In this document: positions 1 to 8,105 of the stretch, piece after piece
Layout: every line of letters begins with the position of its first letter
Position numbering within the stretch: the stretch's first letter is position 1
Assembly: GCF_013522705.1 (NCBI RefSeq)
Contig: NZ_JAAMRE010000042.1
Coordinates: forward strand, 1 to 45,399
DNA length: 45,399 nt
Source of the DNA: Pseudomonas lurida
GTDB lineage: Bacteria; Pseudomonadota; Gammaproteobacteria; Pseudomonadales; Pseudomonadaceae
Reading direction: 5' to 3'
The notes under the pieces: model-generated
Told to the model about the DNA's origin: nothing
Databases searched by the model: none
What the model saw: the letters and a program-made list of their open reading frames with translations, nothing else
Translations under genes and position numbers: made by a program

Positions 1-3000
1 GGTGAGGTTGGCGTCATTGCCGGCAGTGAGGGCACCCCGGTTGGTGAGGTCGCGGCCAGCGTCCATGGCCAGGTTTTCGCGGGCGACGATGGTGCCGCCG
101 CTGCCGTCGGTGAGGGTGCGCATGCCGACGCCGTCACGCACTTGGATAGCAGTGGTGTCGTTGGTGATGTCGCCTCGGAGGGCGGTGAGGCGGACTTGCT
201 TGCCGCGAATCTCACCGGCCATGGCGTTGCGGATGCTGTCCTGGGCCAGCAACGTCAGGTTGTTGCCGGCTTCGATCAGGCCGCCGTTGTAGAGACTGCC
301 GCCAGCCGCAGCGGAGAGGTTGTTGCTGGCGCGCAGGGTGCCGACGTTGATCAGGTCGCCGCCGGTGACCAAGTTGAGGTCGCGGCCCTGGATCAGGCTG
401 TTGCCGCGCACGTTGCGCGACTCGGCCTGGGCCAGGTAGAGCACGGGCACGAGGACGGTCTGGCCGTCGACCACGCGGTTTTCCATCCACACGATGTCGT
501 GGGTCAGGGCGCCGACTTGCTGGCGGGTGAGGGTGACACCCAGGCTCAGGCGCAGCGCATCTTTGCTGGCCAGGGCGTTGTCCATCAGGTAGCGGAACTG
601 GTCGGCGTCGCTGTACAGGCCGCCGGCAAGAAAGCGTTGGCCGGTTTGGGCGAGCACGGCGTCGCGAATCAGGCGACTCTCGTATTGGCCATCGCCGAGG
701 CGACGCCAGGCGTTGTCCGAGCTGTAGCCAAGTTTGCCGAGCATGTAGTCGGAGCTGAAGAAGCCCGTGAGGGAGGCGAACTCGGGGTTGGTCTCGATCA
801 GGTAATGGCTGGTCGGGTCAGGATTTTTAACGAACAGGCCGTACTCGCCCTTGGGCAGTTGGAAGTTGGGCGAGGTGGTCGGGTCGACCGGGGCGAAGGC
901 GGTGCCGGTGTAGTCCACGGGCACGAAGCCGCCGCCGGGGGCCGCGCCTGCTACGGGCAGGATGCTGCCGGCGGCCTTGGCGCTCGGGTCGTTGGCGTGT
1001 TTGCTCAGGTTGATGTTGATGCCACCAACGGGGATGCCGGTCTGGTCGTCGCCGAGGGTGCCGGTCAACTGGGCCAGGGTGTTGTTGTGCAGCGTGCCGT
1101 TTTGCAGGGTGCGGGCGACGTTGAGGTTGACCGTGCCGCCGGCTTGCAGGGTGGCGTCGTAGCCGGGGCCACTGTTGTTGGTCCAGGTGGTGACGTCGCT
1201 TATGTGCTCGAAAGGATAGCTATTGGGTGAGCGGTTTTTCAGCTCTTCGAAGCGCGCCTTATCGAAATGCCCAGCCGCCGTGGCCGCATTGAAAGCGGGA
1301 ACGTCGACCCATTGCATGCGTTCAAATAAATCGTCGGAGACACGTCCTGGCGTGGTGACGACAATCTTGCGCTGCCCTGTGCGCGTGGCGGCACCCTGGT
1401 TAAGCAGGTCACCGGCGGCAATACTCAGGTCGCCATTGGCAGCCATCAGGCTGTAGCGATTCTGCACATTGTCGCCTTGCAGCAGCATGTTTTTGCCAGC
1501 TACCAGGCGCGCCGCTGCCGAATCCTTGGTCGCCGCCTCAAGGTAGGTCTCGTAGATGGTGATGACGCCTTTTTCCCACCAATCTTTTTCGCCGCAGTGC
1601 TGGCCACAGATCCAACTCAAGCTGCCGGTGGTCAGCGTCTGCCCGAGTTCGAATTCATCTTTGGCGTTTTCGATAAAGCCCGCATTGATGCCGATCGAGC
1701 CTTCGCTTTCCACGGTGCCGGAACGGTTGCTGAACAGCGCGGCACGCCCGCCATCGCGCGCGGCGAAGCTCAAGTCGCCTTTGCTGTAGACGTCGCCATG
1801 AAGGTTGCTGAAACCATTGGCGCGCAGAGTCAGGTTGCCACCGCTGAACAGCAGCGAATCGGCCGCGTTGGTGATGCCGTTGACCGCAGTGAGATTTACC
1901 GCACCCTGGGCGCCGAGGGTGCCGCGGTTATTGATCTGCGCCGCGGCGATATCCAGTTGCTGACGCGCAGTGAGGAAACCGAGGTTGTCCAGGGTGCCGC
2001 CCAGTGTCAGGCGGGTATTGTTGGCCGCCAGGCGGCCGCCGTTCTGGCTGAGGTTGTTCGCCGCCACGGTGAGTGTCTGCAGGGCCGACACGCGACCGCT
2101 GTTGCTCATGTCGCCAGTGGTGATGCTCAGGTCACCGTCGCTGAGCAGTTCGCCGCCGTTGTCCAGGCTTGCCACATTGAGGACCAGGCCCTTGCCGCTG
2201 GCCATGCGGTCGCCGGCCTTGAGGGCCAGGCCTTGAGCACTTTTGTAGGTAAGCACTTCGTTGAGTTGCAGGCGACCGAGCCCGTCGACTTTGCCGAACG
2301 CCCAGTCGGCGGTGCCCATGCCGTTGATAGTGCCCTGGCTGCCGTTGAGGCTGGCGGTGTTGATGCGAAACAGGCCGCTGCCGGCGTGCTGCAACAGGCC
2401 GGCCTGGTTATTCAGGCTGGTGGCGTCGAGGCTGAAGGCCGCGCTGCCGAATTCGAGGGTGCCGCCCTCGTTGTTCACCGCGCCGCTGAGGTTGAGGCTG
2501 CTGCTGGCACCGCCAAGCGCGCGCAGTTGGCCTTTGGCGCTGTTGTCCAGGTTGCCACCGTTGAGGCTCAGCCCCTGGTTGGCTTCGATCAGGCCGCCCT
2601 GGTTGGTGAGGGTGTCGCGTGAGGTCAGGTTGAGCAGGTTGCCGCTGACCTGGCCGCCCTCGCTGTTGTCGAGGGTGGCGCCGCTGACGGTCAGCTGTTC
2701 TTTGCCGAACAGTTTGCCGCCACGGTTGGCCAGCGCTTCGACGGTCAGTTGCAGGTTGCCGACCAGGCTCGCCATCAGGCCGCCGCTGCCGTTGTCGACC
2801 TTGTCGGCGGTGACGGTCAGGCTGTCGCCTTGCACCGTGCCGCCCTGGTTATCCAGGCTGGTGGTGTGCAACTCGGTGAGGGCGCCGCCGCTGAGGATCA
2901 GACCCTTGCGGTTGCTCACATCCTGGCCGCTGAAGCTCAAGCCCCCGGCGCCGGCCAGCAGTTGGCCGTCGTCGTTGTTATTCAGGTGCTGGGCGGTGAT

Positions 3001-5352
3001 GTCCAGGCGCTTGCCACGCAGGGTGCCGCCGCTGTTGTCGAGGGTGGTGAGTTGCTTGACCAACACACTGCGCTCGCCCGCGTCGATCTGGCCGCCGACG
3101 TTAGTCAACAGGTCGCTGACGTTGAGCACCACGTCGCCGCCATCGCTGACCAACGCGCCTTTGTTGCTGTTGGTGAAGCGCTGCGCCGTCACATCGACGG
3201 TTTGGCCGAGCAGGATGCCGGCACTGTTGTCGAAACGCTCGCCGTGCAGTTGCAGCAGGCCTTCGCTCTGGATGCGGCCCTGGGCGTTGAGCAATTGGCC
3301 CGGGCCTTTGAGCAGCAGGCTTACGCCCTGGGCGCCACCGGCGAGCAAGCCGGCGCTGCGGTTGTCGAGGCCGGAGGCGCGTACGTCGAGTTGGTCACCC
3401 AATACGCGTCCGGCGCGGTTATCGATATCGCCACCGGCGACGTCGAGCAGCAATTGTTTGCCGACGATGACGCCGCTCTGGTTATCCAGGTTCGCGGCGT
3501 GCAGTTCGATATTGCCCTGCCCGGCCTGCACGCGGCCCTGGGCGTTGTTGAGCTGTTGTGCGGCGGTGAGGGTCAGCTTGCCGGTGTCGGCGCTCAATAC
3601 GCCGCCGGCATTGCTGCCGAGGGTGCCGGCGTTGACGGTCAGGTCGGTGCTGGCCTGGGCGAAACCCTGGGCGTTGTTGAAGCCGTTGGTGACGGTGAGG
3701 TTGAGCGCGCCGCCGTCGGCCTGGATCAGGCCCTTGAGGCTGTTGTCGAGCTCGGTGGCATTGACGTTGGCGGTCTTGCCCACCAGCACGCCGTTCTGGT
3801 TATTGAGCTTGCCGGCGTTGAGCGTCAGCTCGTTGGCGATGATTTGCCCGCCGCTGTTGTTCAGGTCGGCACTGGTGAGTACCAGGCTGCCGCCGGCCAT
3901 CTCGATACGGCCCTGGTTGTTCAGGGATGCGCTGTTGAGCGTGGCGGCCTGGCCTTCACCGAAGCGAATCAGACCACCGAGGTTGACGATGGCCGGCGAG
4001 TTGATCGCCAGGCTCTTTTCGCCGAACAGGCGCGCGGTGGCGCCCTGGTTAGTCAACTTGGCGCTGCTGACGTCGACGGTCTTGGCCTGGATGATCGCGC
4101 CCTGGTTGGTCAGCGCCTGCGCGGCGGTGATCGCCAGGGCGCGGCTGGCCAGCAGGTTGCCGGAGGTGGTGACGGTTTGCGCGTTGACTACCAGGTCGCC
4201 GGTGGTATTGCGGCTGTTGTCGGAAGCGACGCCGGCCTCGACGATGCCGGGGTTGGTGACGGTCGCGGCATTGAGTTCAATGCGCTGGCCGGCCGCCACG
4301 CTCTTCTGGTTGACCAGGGCCTGGGCGCTGGTGATCTGCACGTTGCCGGTGGCGTAGACCTTATCGGTGAGGTCGACGTTCTGCGCTGTGACCTTGATGT
4401 TGCCGGCGGTGGCCGCTGCCTGCGCCATGCTCAGACGCCCATTGGCATCGAGCTGAATATCCCCACCACTGGCCGCCAGCGTGCCGTCGAGTTTCACCCC
4501 CACCCCGGCCTCGGTGCCCACCAGCTTGATCGCGCCGGCGTACATGCCGCCCAACGCGCTGGAGTCGATCGCCAGCTCGGGCTTGGCGCTGCCGTCGTCG
4601 GCGCGCGGTGTGGTTTTCAGGCTTTGGGCGTCCACATCGTTGCGCCCGGCGATTACGTTCAGTTCGCGCGCGTTGATCTGCGCGTTGATCTTGGCCGAGC
4701 GGGTGATGATGTCGAAGCGGTCGACGTTGCTGGCGTTCAAGCCTTCGCCGTCGATGGTCACCGCGCCGCCGTCAACCTGGTAGCGCTGCAGTTGACCGTT
4801 CGCGTCGAGCACCGGCTTGCCGGTGGTGAGGGTGACGTTCGGCGTGTTGATAAAGCCGCAGCCGCTGCAGGTGACGCCGTACGGGTTGGCGACGATGACT
4901 TTGGCCGACTGCCCCGCCACTTCGGTGTACCCGCGCAATTGGCTGGGGTTGCTGCCGGTGACTTCGTTGAGGATGACGCTGGCCGCGCCGCCTTTGAGGT
5001 TGGGGTTATCGACGATGTAGCCGCCCAACTGGGTGTTGGTCACCGCGCCGCTGGCGTTGTTGAGGATCACGCCGTTGGGGCCGACGTTGTATTGCTGGAA
5101 CTGGTTATGGGACAAGCCGGCGCCGTTGGGCGTGGCGATGTTCACTACGGGCACGCCATTGCCCGCCGCGCCAACAGTGGTGCCCGGCGCGCTGACCACA
5201 ATGCCTTCGGCCTGGGCCAGCAGCGGCTGCCAGAACAGCGCGTTGGCCAGGATCAACGCCAGCCCGCGCTTGGGCAGGCCGAAGAACGCGTCACGCGGCT
5301 TCAAAGCGGCGGAAGGTTGGCGGGCCAGGAAGGCAAATTGGCGAACATCCAT
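1..5352 (-). CDS. Filamentous haemagglutinin / CdiA-like TpsA exoprotein (5' part, runs off left edge)
   Basis: The frame is open from ATG at 5352 to the window edge (1784 codons), so the C-terminus is unseen. A signal peptide with a long N-region ends near LLAQA-EG (about residue 48). A two-partner-secretion domain follows (about 50-300), including NPYGVTCSGCGF, which resembles the conserved NPNGI-C-GCGF stretch of FhaB/CdiA proteins. About 900 residues of roughly 20-residue LNNxxG-type repeats come next. Near residues 1490-1660 lies a non-repetitive block (YGLFVKNPDP, YLIETNPEFASLTGFF, LTHDIVWME) seen between the two repeat regions of CdiA-class haemagglutinins; repeats then resume. It is expected to be exported by Sec and pushed through the partner transporter encoded 31 bp upstream, forming a surface fibre. 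Whether it carries a C-terminal toxin and a cdiI-like immunity gene cannot be judged here. Family assignment is secure; adhesin versus contact-dependent inhibition is open. Confidence 0.93.
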   Translation of the reverse strand, partial: MDVRQFAFLARQPSAALKPRDAFFGLPKRGLALILANALFWQPLLAQAEGIVVSAPGTTVGAAGNGVPVVNIATPNGAGLSHNQFQQYNVGPNGVILNNASGAVTNTQLGGYIVDNPNLKGGAASVILNEVTGSNPSQLRGYTEVAGQSAKVIVANPYGVTCSGCGFINTPNVTLTTGKPVLDANGQLQRYQVDGGAVTIDGEGLNASNVDRFDIITRSAKINAQINARELNVIAGRNDVDAQSLKTTPRADDGSAKPELAIDSSALGGMYAGAIKLVGTEAGVGVKLDGTLAASGGDIQLDANGRLSMAQAAATAGNIKVTAQNVDLTDKVYATGNVQITSAQALVNQKSVAAGQRIELNAATVTNPGIVEAGVASDNSRNTTGDLVVNAQTVTTSGNLLASRALAITAAQALTNQGAIIQAKTVDVSSAKLTNQGATARLFGEKSLAINSPAIVNLGGLIRFGEGQAATLNSASLNNQGRIEMAGGSLVLTSADLNNSGGQIIANELTLNAGKLNNQNGVLVGKTANVNATELDNSLKGLIQADGGALNLTVTNGFNNAQGFAQASTDLTVNAGTLGSNAGGVLSADTGKLTLTAAQQLNNAQGRVQAGQGNIELHAANLDNQSGVIVGKQLLLDVAGGDIDNRAGRVLGDQLDVRASGLDNRSAGLLAGGAQGVSLLLKGPGQLLNAQGRIQSEGLLQLHGERFDNSAGILLGQTVDVTAQRFTNSNKGALVSDGGDVVLNVSDLLTNVGGQIDAGERSVLVKQLTTLDNSGGTLRGKRLDITAQHLNNNDDGQLLAGAGGLSFSGQDVSNRKGLILSGGALTELHTTSLDNQGGTVQGDSLTVTADKVDNGSGGLMASLVGNLQLTVEALANRGGKLFGKEQLTVSGATLDNSEGGQVSGNLLNLTSRDTLTNQGGLIEANQGLSLNGGNLDNSAKGQLRALGGASSSLNLSGAVNNEGGTLEFGSAAFSLDATSLNNQAGLLQHAGSGLFRINTASLNGSQGTINGMGTADWAFGKVDGLGRLQLNEVLTYKSAQGLALKAGDRMASGKGLVLNVASLDNGGELLSDGDLSITTGDMSNSGRVSALQTLTVAANNLSQNGGRLAANNTRLTLGGTLDNLGFLTARQQLDIAAAQINNRGTLGAQGAVNLTAVNGITNAADSLLFSGGNLTLRANGFSNLHGDVYSKGDLSFAARDGGRAALFSNRSGTVESEGSIGINAGFIENAKDEFELGQTLTTGSLSWICGQHCGEKDWWEKGVITIYETYLEAATKDSAAARLVAGKNMLLQGDNVQNRYSLMAANGDLSIAAGDLLNQGAATRTGQRKIVVTTPGRVSDDLFERMQWVDVPAFNAATAAGHFDKARFEELKNRSPNSYPFEHISDVTTWTNNSGPGYDATLQAGGTVNLNVARTLQNGTLHNNTLAQLTGTLGDDQTGIPVGGININLSKHANDPSAKAAGSILPVAGAAPGGGFVPVDYTGTAFAPVDPTTSPNFQLPKGEYGLFVKNPDPTSHYLIETNPEFASLTGFFSSDYMLGKLGYSSDNAWRRLGDGQYESRLIRDAVLAQTGQRFLAGGLYSDADQFRYLMDNALASKDALRLSLGVTLTRQQVGALTHDIVWMENRVVDGQTVLVPVLYLAQAESRNVRGNSLIQGRDLNLVTGGDLINVGTLRASNNLSAAAGGSLYNGGLIEAGNNLTLLAQDSIRNAMAGEIRGKQVRLTALRGDITNDTTAIQVRDGVGMRTLTDGSGGTIVARENLAMDAGRDLTNRGALTAGNDANLT
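1750..4450 (-). repeat. Degenerate tandem FHA repeat tract inside tpsA
   Basis: The translated minus strand shows dozens of imperfect units of about 20 residues, with a recurring pattern of a hydrophobic pair, LDN or LNN, a small residue and Gly (for example LDNSAGILLG, LTNVGGQIDAG, LNNQNGVLVG). Such repeats build the right-handed beta-helix shaft of filamentous haemagglutinins. At DNA level the units have diverged, so this is protein repetition and not a recent tandem duplication. Boundaries are approximate. Confidence 0.75.
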
Positions 5353-5383
5353 TGTCAGATTCTCATTGCGGCGGGGCGTTGAA

Positions 5384-7105
5384 TTACAGGAAGAAGTCCA
5401 TACGGAAGTAGATCGGCGCTTCGCGCTCGCTCACTACGGCCGGTCTTTCCAAAGAATGGGCAAAGGTCACGCTGGTGCTGACGTGCTTGCCCCGGGCGAA
5501 CAGTTCCAGGGAGTTGCTGGACACGCGGCCATGCACATCGCCGTTGTAGCGGTCGTTGCTGATCACGCCCTGGTCGTAGCCGACGCTGGCGCCGTACTCG
5601 GCAAAGGCCGGGCGCATCCAATCCAGGGTCACCGGGCGTGCCCAGCGCACCTCGTTGCGCCAGTAGCCGCCGCTGTCGCCGGTCAGTTGCTGATCCTTGA
5701 AACCGCGTACCGAGGCCGAGCCGCCCAGGCTCACGCGTTGCGGGCTGAACAGAATGTCTTCGCTGCGCTGACCGGTGGCCAGGCTGGAAAAACTCAACGA
5801 CTCGCCCCACAGCGTGAACGGCTGCAGATAGCTGACGGTGGCGGTGTATTTGCGGTAGCGCGAATTGGCCTGGCGGTTGCCGAACGGATCGCGTTCTTCT
5901 TCAGACTGGGCATCGAGCAGGCCGATGCCGTTCTGCATGCCCAGGTCGAGGTTGACGAACGCATTGCCGATGCGCCGACCGTGGTTGATGCCGAACTGGA
6001 GTTCGCTGAGGCGGTTGCTGCTCGGCGCGGTGCGCACGTCGAGGACGTAGTTGTTGGTACGCAGATGGGCCAGGCCGACGTTCACCGAGGTCTTGCTCAC
6101 GTCGTCGCGGTGGATCACCCGCTCGGCGCGCAGCTGGTGGTTCTCATTGTCGCCATTGAGCTTGAATTTGGTGCTGTCGGTCTGGCCGTACGTGCGGTAG
6201 TCGCTTTCGCTGTAGGTGTAGCTGAAGTTCCACCAGCCCCATGGCACGTTGTAATAGAGCATGCTGTTTTTCGAGGTTTTCTGGTGGTCGCTGACCGCAT
6301 CGTGGCCGCCGCGCAGCATCAGTTGGTCGCCCAGGCCCAGGGGGCTGTCCCATTCCAGGCCGGCGCCCCACTGCTGTTCGCCGGTGCTTTTCTGGCCGTC
6401 GTTGTTACGCGACAGGCTGGCGCGCCAGGGCTTTTGCGGGGTGTTCTTGACCACCACGTCACTGCCGCCGATCTGCTGGCCTGGGGTCAGTTCCATCTGC
6501 GCCTGCTTGGAGGGCAAGCGGTTGAGTTGGTCCACCAGTTGCTCGATTTCGCGCAGGTTCAGCGCCTCGCCGACCTTGCCGGGAAAGGCCATGGCCAGTT
6601 CGCGGTCGGTCACGCTGCTGCCTTCGGCGCTTTTCAGCGCTTCGAGTTTGCCTTCGACCACCAGCACTTGCAGGTGGCCGCTGGACAGGTCTTGCTGCGG
6701 CAAGTAGGCACGGCTGGTGACGCGGCCTTTGGCGATGTAATAGTCGGTGATGACCTTGAGCAGTTCATTGAGCTGCGACACGCCCAGGCACTGGCCGATG
6801 TAGGGTTTGAGCAGGCGCGCGCGGTCGGCGACGGACAGGCTGTCGGCGCCCTTGAGTTCGATGTCTTGGATCGGGAAGCAACGAGTGTCTGCCGGCGTCG
6901 TTGGAGCGGCGGGCTTGGTCTGTTTGCCGGGCAGGTCCTGAAGCTCCTGCAGGCGACGGCTCTGTTCTTCGAGCAGGCGATTCTGCCGGTCGCGGATCAG
7001 GTCCTGATCGCCGGGCGTAGGCGCGGCGGACGCACTGTTCACGCTTAAACAAGCGAGCAGGAAAGTGCACAGCGATAACCGAATCCGTGGCAATAACAGG
7101 GGCAT
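5384..7105 (-). CDS. ShlB/FhaC/HecB-family two-partner secretion transporter (TpsB)
   Basis: A 573-residue outer-membrane protein that recognises the TPS domain of its partner and moves it across the outer membrane. A signal peptide ends near residue 27 (NSASA-AP). A periplasmic POTRA region follows (about 70-230: CFPIQDIELKG, then AYLPQQDLSSGHLQVLVVEG). The rest looks like a 16-strand beta-barrel. The SVRGF motif (VRGF at 466-469) is the conserved loop-6 signature of the Omp85/TpsB superfamily, and the protein ends in an aromatic/hydrophobic beta-strand (FRMDFFL). The length is usual for FhaC/ShlB. It lies 31 bp upstream of tpsA on the same strand, the usual cdiB-cdiA or shlB-shlA order, so the two are probably one transcript. 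The start is the first ATG, directly before a good signal peptide. Confidence 0.94.
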   Translation of the reverse strand: MPLLLPRIRLSLCTFLLACLSVNSASAAPTPGDQDLIRDRQNRLLEEQSRRLQELQDLPGKQTKPAAPTTPADTRCFPIQDIELKGADSLSVADRARLLKPYIGQCLGVSQLNELLKVITDYYIAKGRVTSRAYLPQQDLSSGHLQVLVVEGKLEALKSAEGSSVTDRELAMAFPGKVGEALNLREIEQLVDQLNRLPSKQAQMELTPGQQIGGSDVVVKNTPQKPWRASLSRNNDGQKSTGEQQWGAGLEWDSPLGLGDQLMLRGGHDAVSDHQKTSKNSMLYYNVPWGWWNFSYTYSESDYRTYGQTDSTKFKLNGDNENHQLRAERVIHRDDVSKTSVNVGLAHLRTNNYVLDVRTAPSSNRLSELQFGINHGRRIGNAFVNLDLGMQNGIGLLDAQSEEERDPFGNRQANSRYRKYTATVSYLQPFTLWGESLSFSSLATGQRSEDILFSPQRVSLGGSASVRGFKDQQLTGDSGGYWRNEVRWARPVTLDWMRPAFAEYGASVGYDQGVISNDRYNGDVHGRVSSNSLELFARGKHVSTSVTFAHSLERPAVVSEREAPIYFRMDFFL

Positions 7106-7532
7106 GTTCGATCCGTCGAAAAATCAAGGGGGCGCAAACTAACATCGAACTTGCTCTAACCCAAGCACAGGGGTTAGTTGCACGCTCGCACTTACTTAAC
7201 GCCTAACCTATTGATTATTAATAATAAAAAAACATCAAAAAGAACTAATGCCATTCGCTGGAGTGATTATTCCGACCAGTGGCGATTCTTTTTGAATATG
7301 AGCCGAGCACCTTGATAAATAGCCATTATTTCGCCATCAAGGTTCCGCCGAGATAGGTTAGTACCGAGAAAGCAGGAAAAGTTCGCGGGCGTTTTGTGAA
7401 TTGGATCCCATTTGTCGGGATTGCGCTGCAAGGCAGGAAACGCTCACCGGCAGGGCCACCTGTTTTTCGTGCCCCCTTGCAGGTACAGGTGTCTACACAG
7501 CTTCGGCGTAAACATAACCTGAGAAAATGAGG
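7106..7532. promoter_or_regulatory. AT-rich intergenic region upstream of the tps operon
   Basis: No gene is seen in about 430 bp. The part at 7195-7260 is strikingly AT-rich for this genome (runs such as TTATTAATAATAAAA) and probably holds the tpsB promoter. A hairpin with 7-bp arms (CTAACCC 7156-7162, GGGTTAG 7171-7177) sits about 50-70 bp upstream of the tpsB start. An 8-bp inverted repeat (ACCTTGAT 7309-7316, ATCAAGGT 7336-7343) lies further up. At 7400-7411 is ATTGGATCCCAT, one base off the VanR-type box found upstream of the GntR gene at 36192. No specific -35/-10 pair can be assigned with confidence. Confidence 0.4.
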
Positions 7533-7582
7533 TTGTTGTGGTGAGCAGGCTTGCCCTGCTCACCACAACAAGCCCGCTCACC
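7533..7582. repeat. Inverted pair of REP sequences (GII type), possible terminator after pgaD
   Basis: A perfect 17-bp inverted repeat occupies 7533-7549 and 7555-7571 with a 5-nt loop. GTGAGCAGGCTTGCCC (7541-7556) is one base off the P. fluorescens GII REP consensus GTGAGCGGGCTTGCCC. The opposite strand at 7581-7569 reads GTGAGCGGGCTTG, the first 13 bases of the same consensus. Two REPs in inverted orientation are the arrangement called a REPIN. It lies 38 bp beyond the pgaD stop and could also end pga transcription. Confidence 0.7.
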
Positions 7583-7620
7583 CCATGACTGCACGGCCGG
7601 AAGCTATCCACCCAGGGGAT

Positions 7621-8103
7621 TCAGCCGATGTCCTGGCCTTTTTCCTGGCCGGGCACGAGGGTCAGTGGCGGGCGTTCCACGTCACGGGAGACGTGGGATT
7701 TAACTTCGCCCACACCGCCGTCTTCATCGTTGTGAATCACCAGTACGCCCGGACGGCGCAGTTGTTCCAGGTCGCCCGCGCCCAATTTGAAGCTCTCACT
7801 GAGATGCTTGTCGCTCAGGCCGCTGGTTTGTGCGCGGCGCTGGGCGAATTTGCGGCCTTTGCGTTGCTGATAGCGCGCCCAGGAGACCAGGATCACCGCG
7901 TTGAACAAGGCGATCCACAGGTAGATCTGCAGGGTGTTGAGCGCTGCGAAAATCGGTGCTTCGATCCGCGGGCCGCCATGGGTTTCGAGCATCGAAGTGA
8001 TGCCGCGCGCGAGCAACCAGATCAAGCCGGCCCAGGCCATCAGGGTCAACAGCACGTCGATAATCCACATCACCAGGCTTTGGCGAGTTCTGACCAGGTT
8101 CAT
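7621..8103 (-). CDS. pgaD: PgaD, small inner-membrane subunit of the PNAG synthase
   Basis: A 160-residue protein, last gene of pgaABCD. PgaD binds the glycosyltransferase PgaC in the inner membrane and is required for polymerising poly-beta-1,6-N-acetyl-D-glucosamine; in E. coli the PgaCD pair is activated by cyclic di-GMP. Two hydrophobic segments are visible (about residues 10-30, MWIIDVLLTLMAWAGLIWLL, and 58-77, LQIYLWIALFNAVILVSWAR). A basic, polar cytoplasmic tail follows. I chose ATG 8103 because a strong GGAGG sits 7 nt upstream inside the end of pgaC. A GTG at 8109 in the same frame is possible but badly placed. The pgaC stop lies 2 bp upstream, so translation is probably coupled. 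Identification rests on position, length and membrane pattern. Confidence 0.88.
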   Translation of the reverse strand: MNLVRTRQSLVMWIIDVLLTLMAWAGLIWLLARGITSMLETHGGPRIEAPIFAALNTLQIYLWIALFNAVILVSWARYQQRKGRKFAQRRAQTSGLSDKHLSESFKLGAGDLEQLRRPGVLVIHNDEDGGVGEVKSHVSRDVERPPLTLVPGQEKGQDIG

Positions 8104-8105
8104 GA

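Noticed and set aside
1750..4450. Possible CRISPR or DNA tandem repeat
   Set aside because: Repeats are degenerate at DNA level, in frame and protein-coding; no identical repeats with unique spacers are seen.
142..5382. Long plus-strand open frames (142-1230, 1477-2622, 2261-4357, 2749-5382)
   Set aside because: They lie antisense to the haemagglutinin gene, have low-complexity compositions (V/A/G/Q or P/L/S rich) and no family motifs; they follow from high GC and the repeats.
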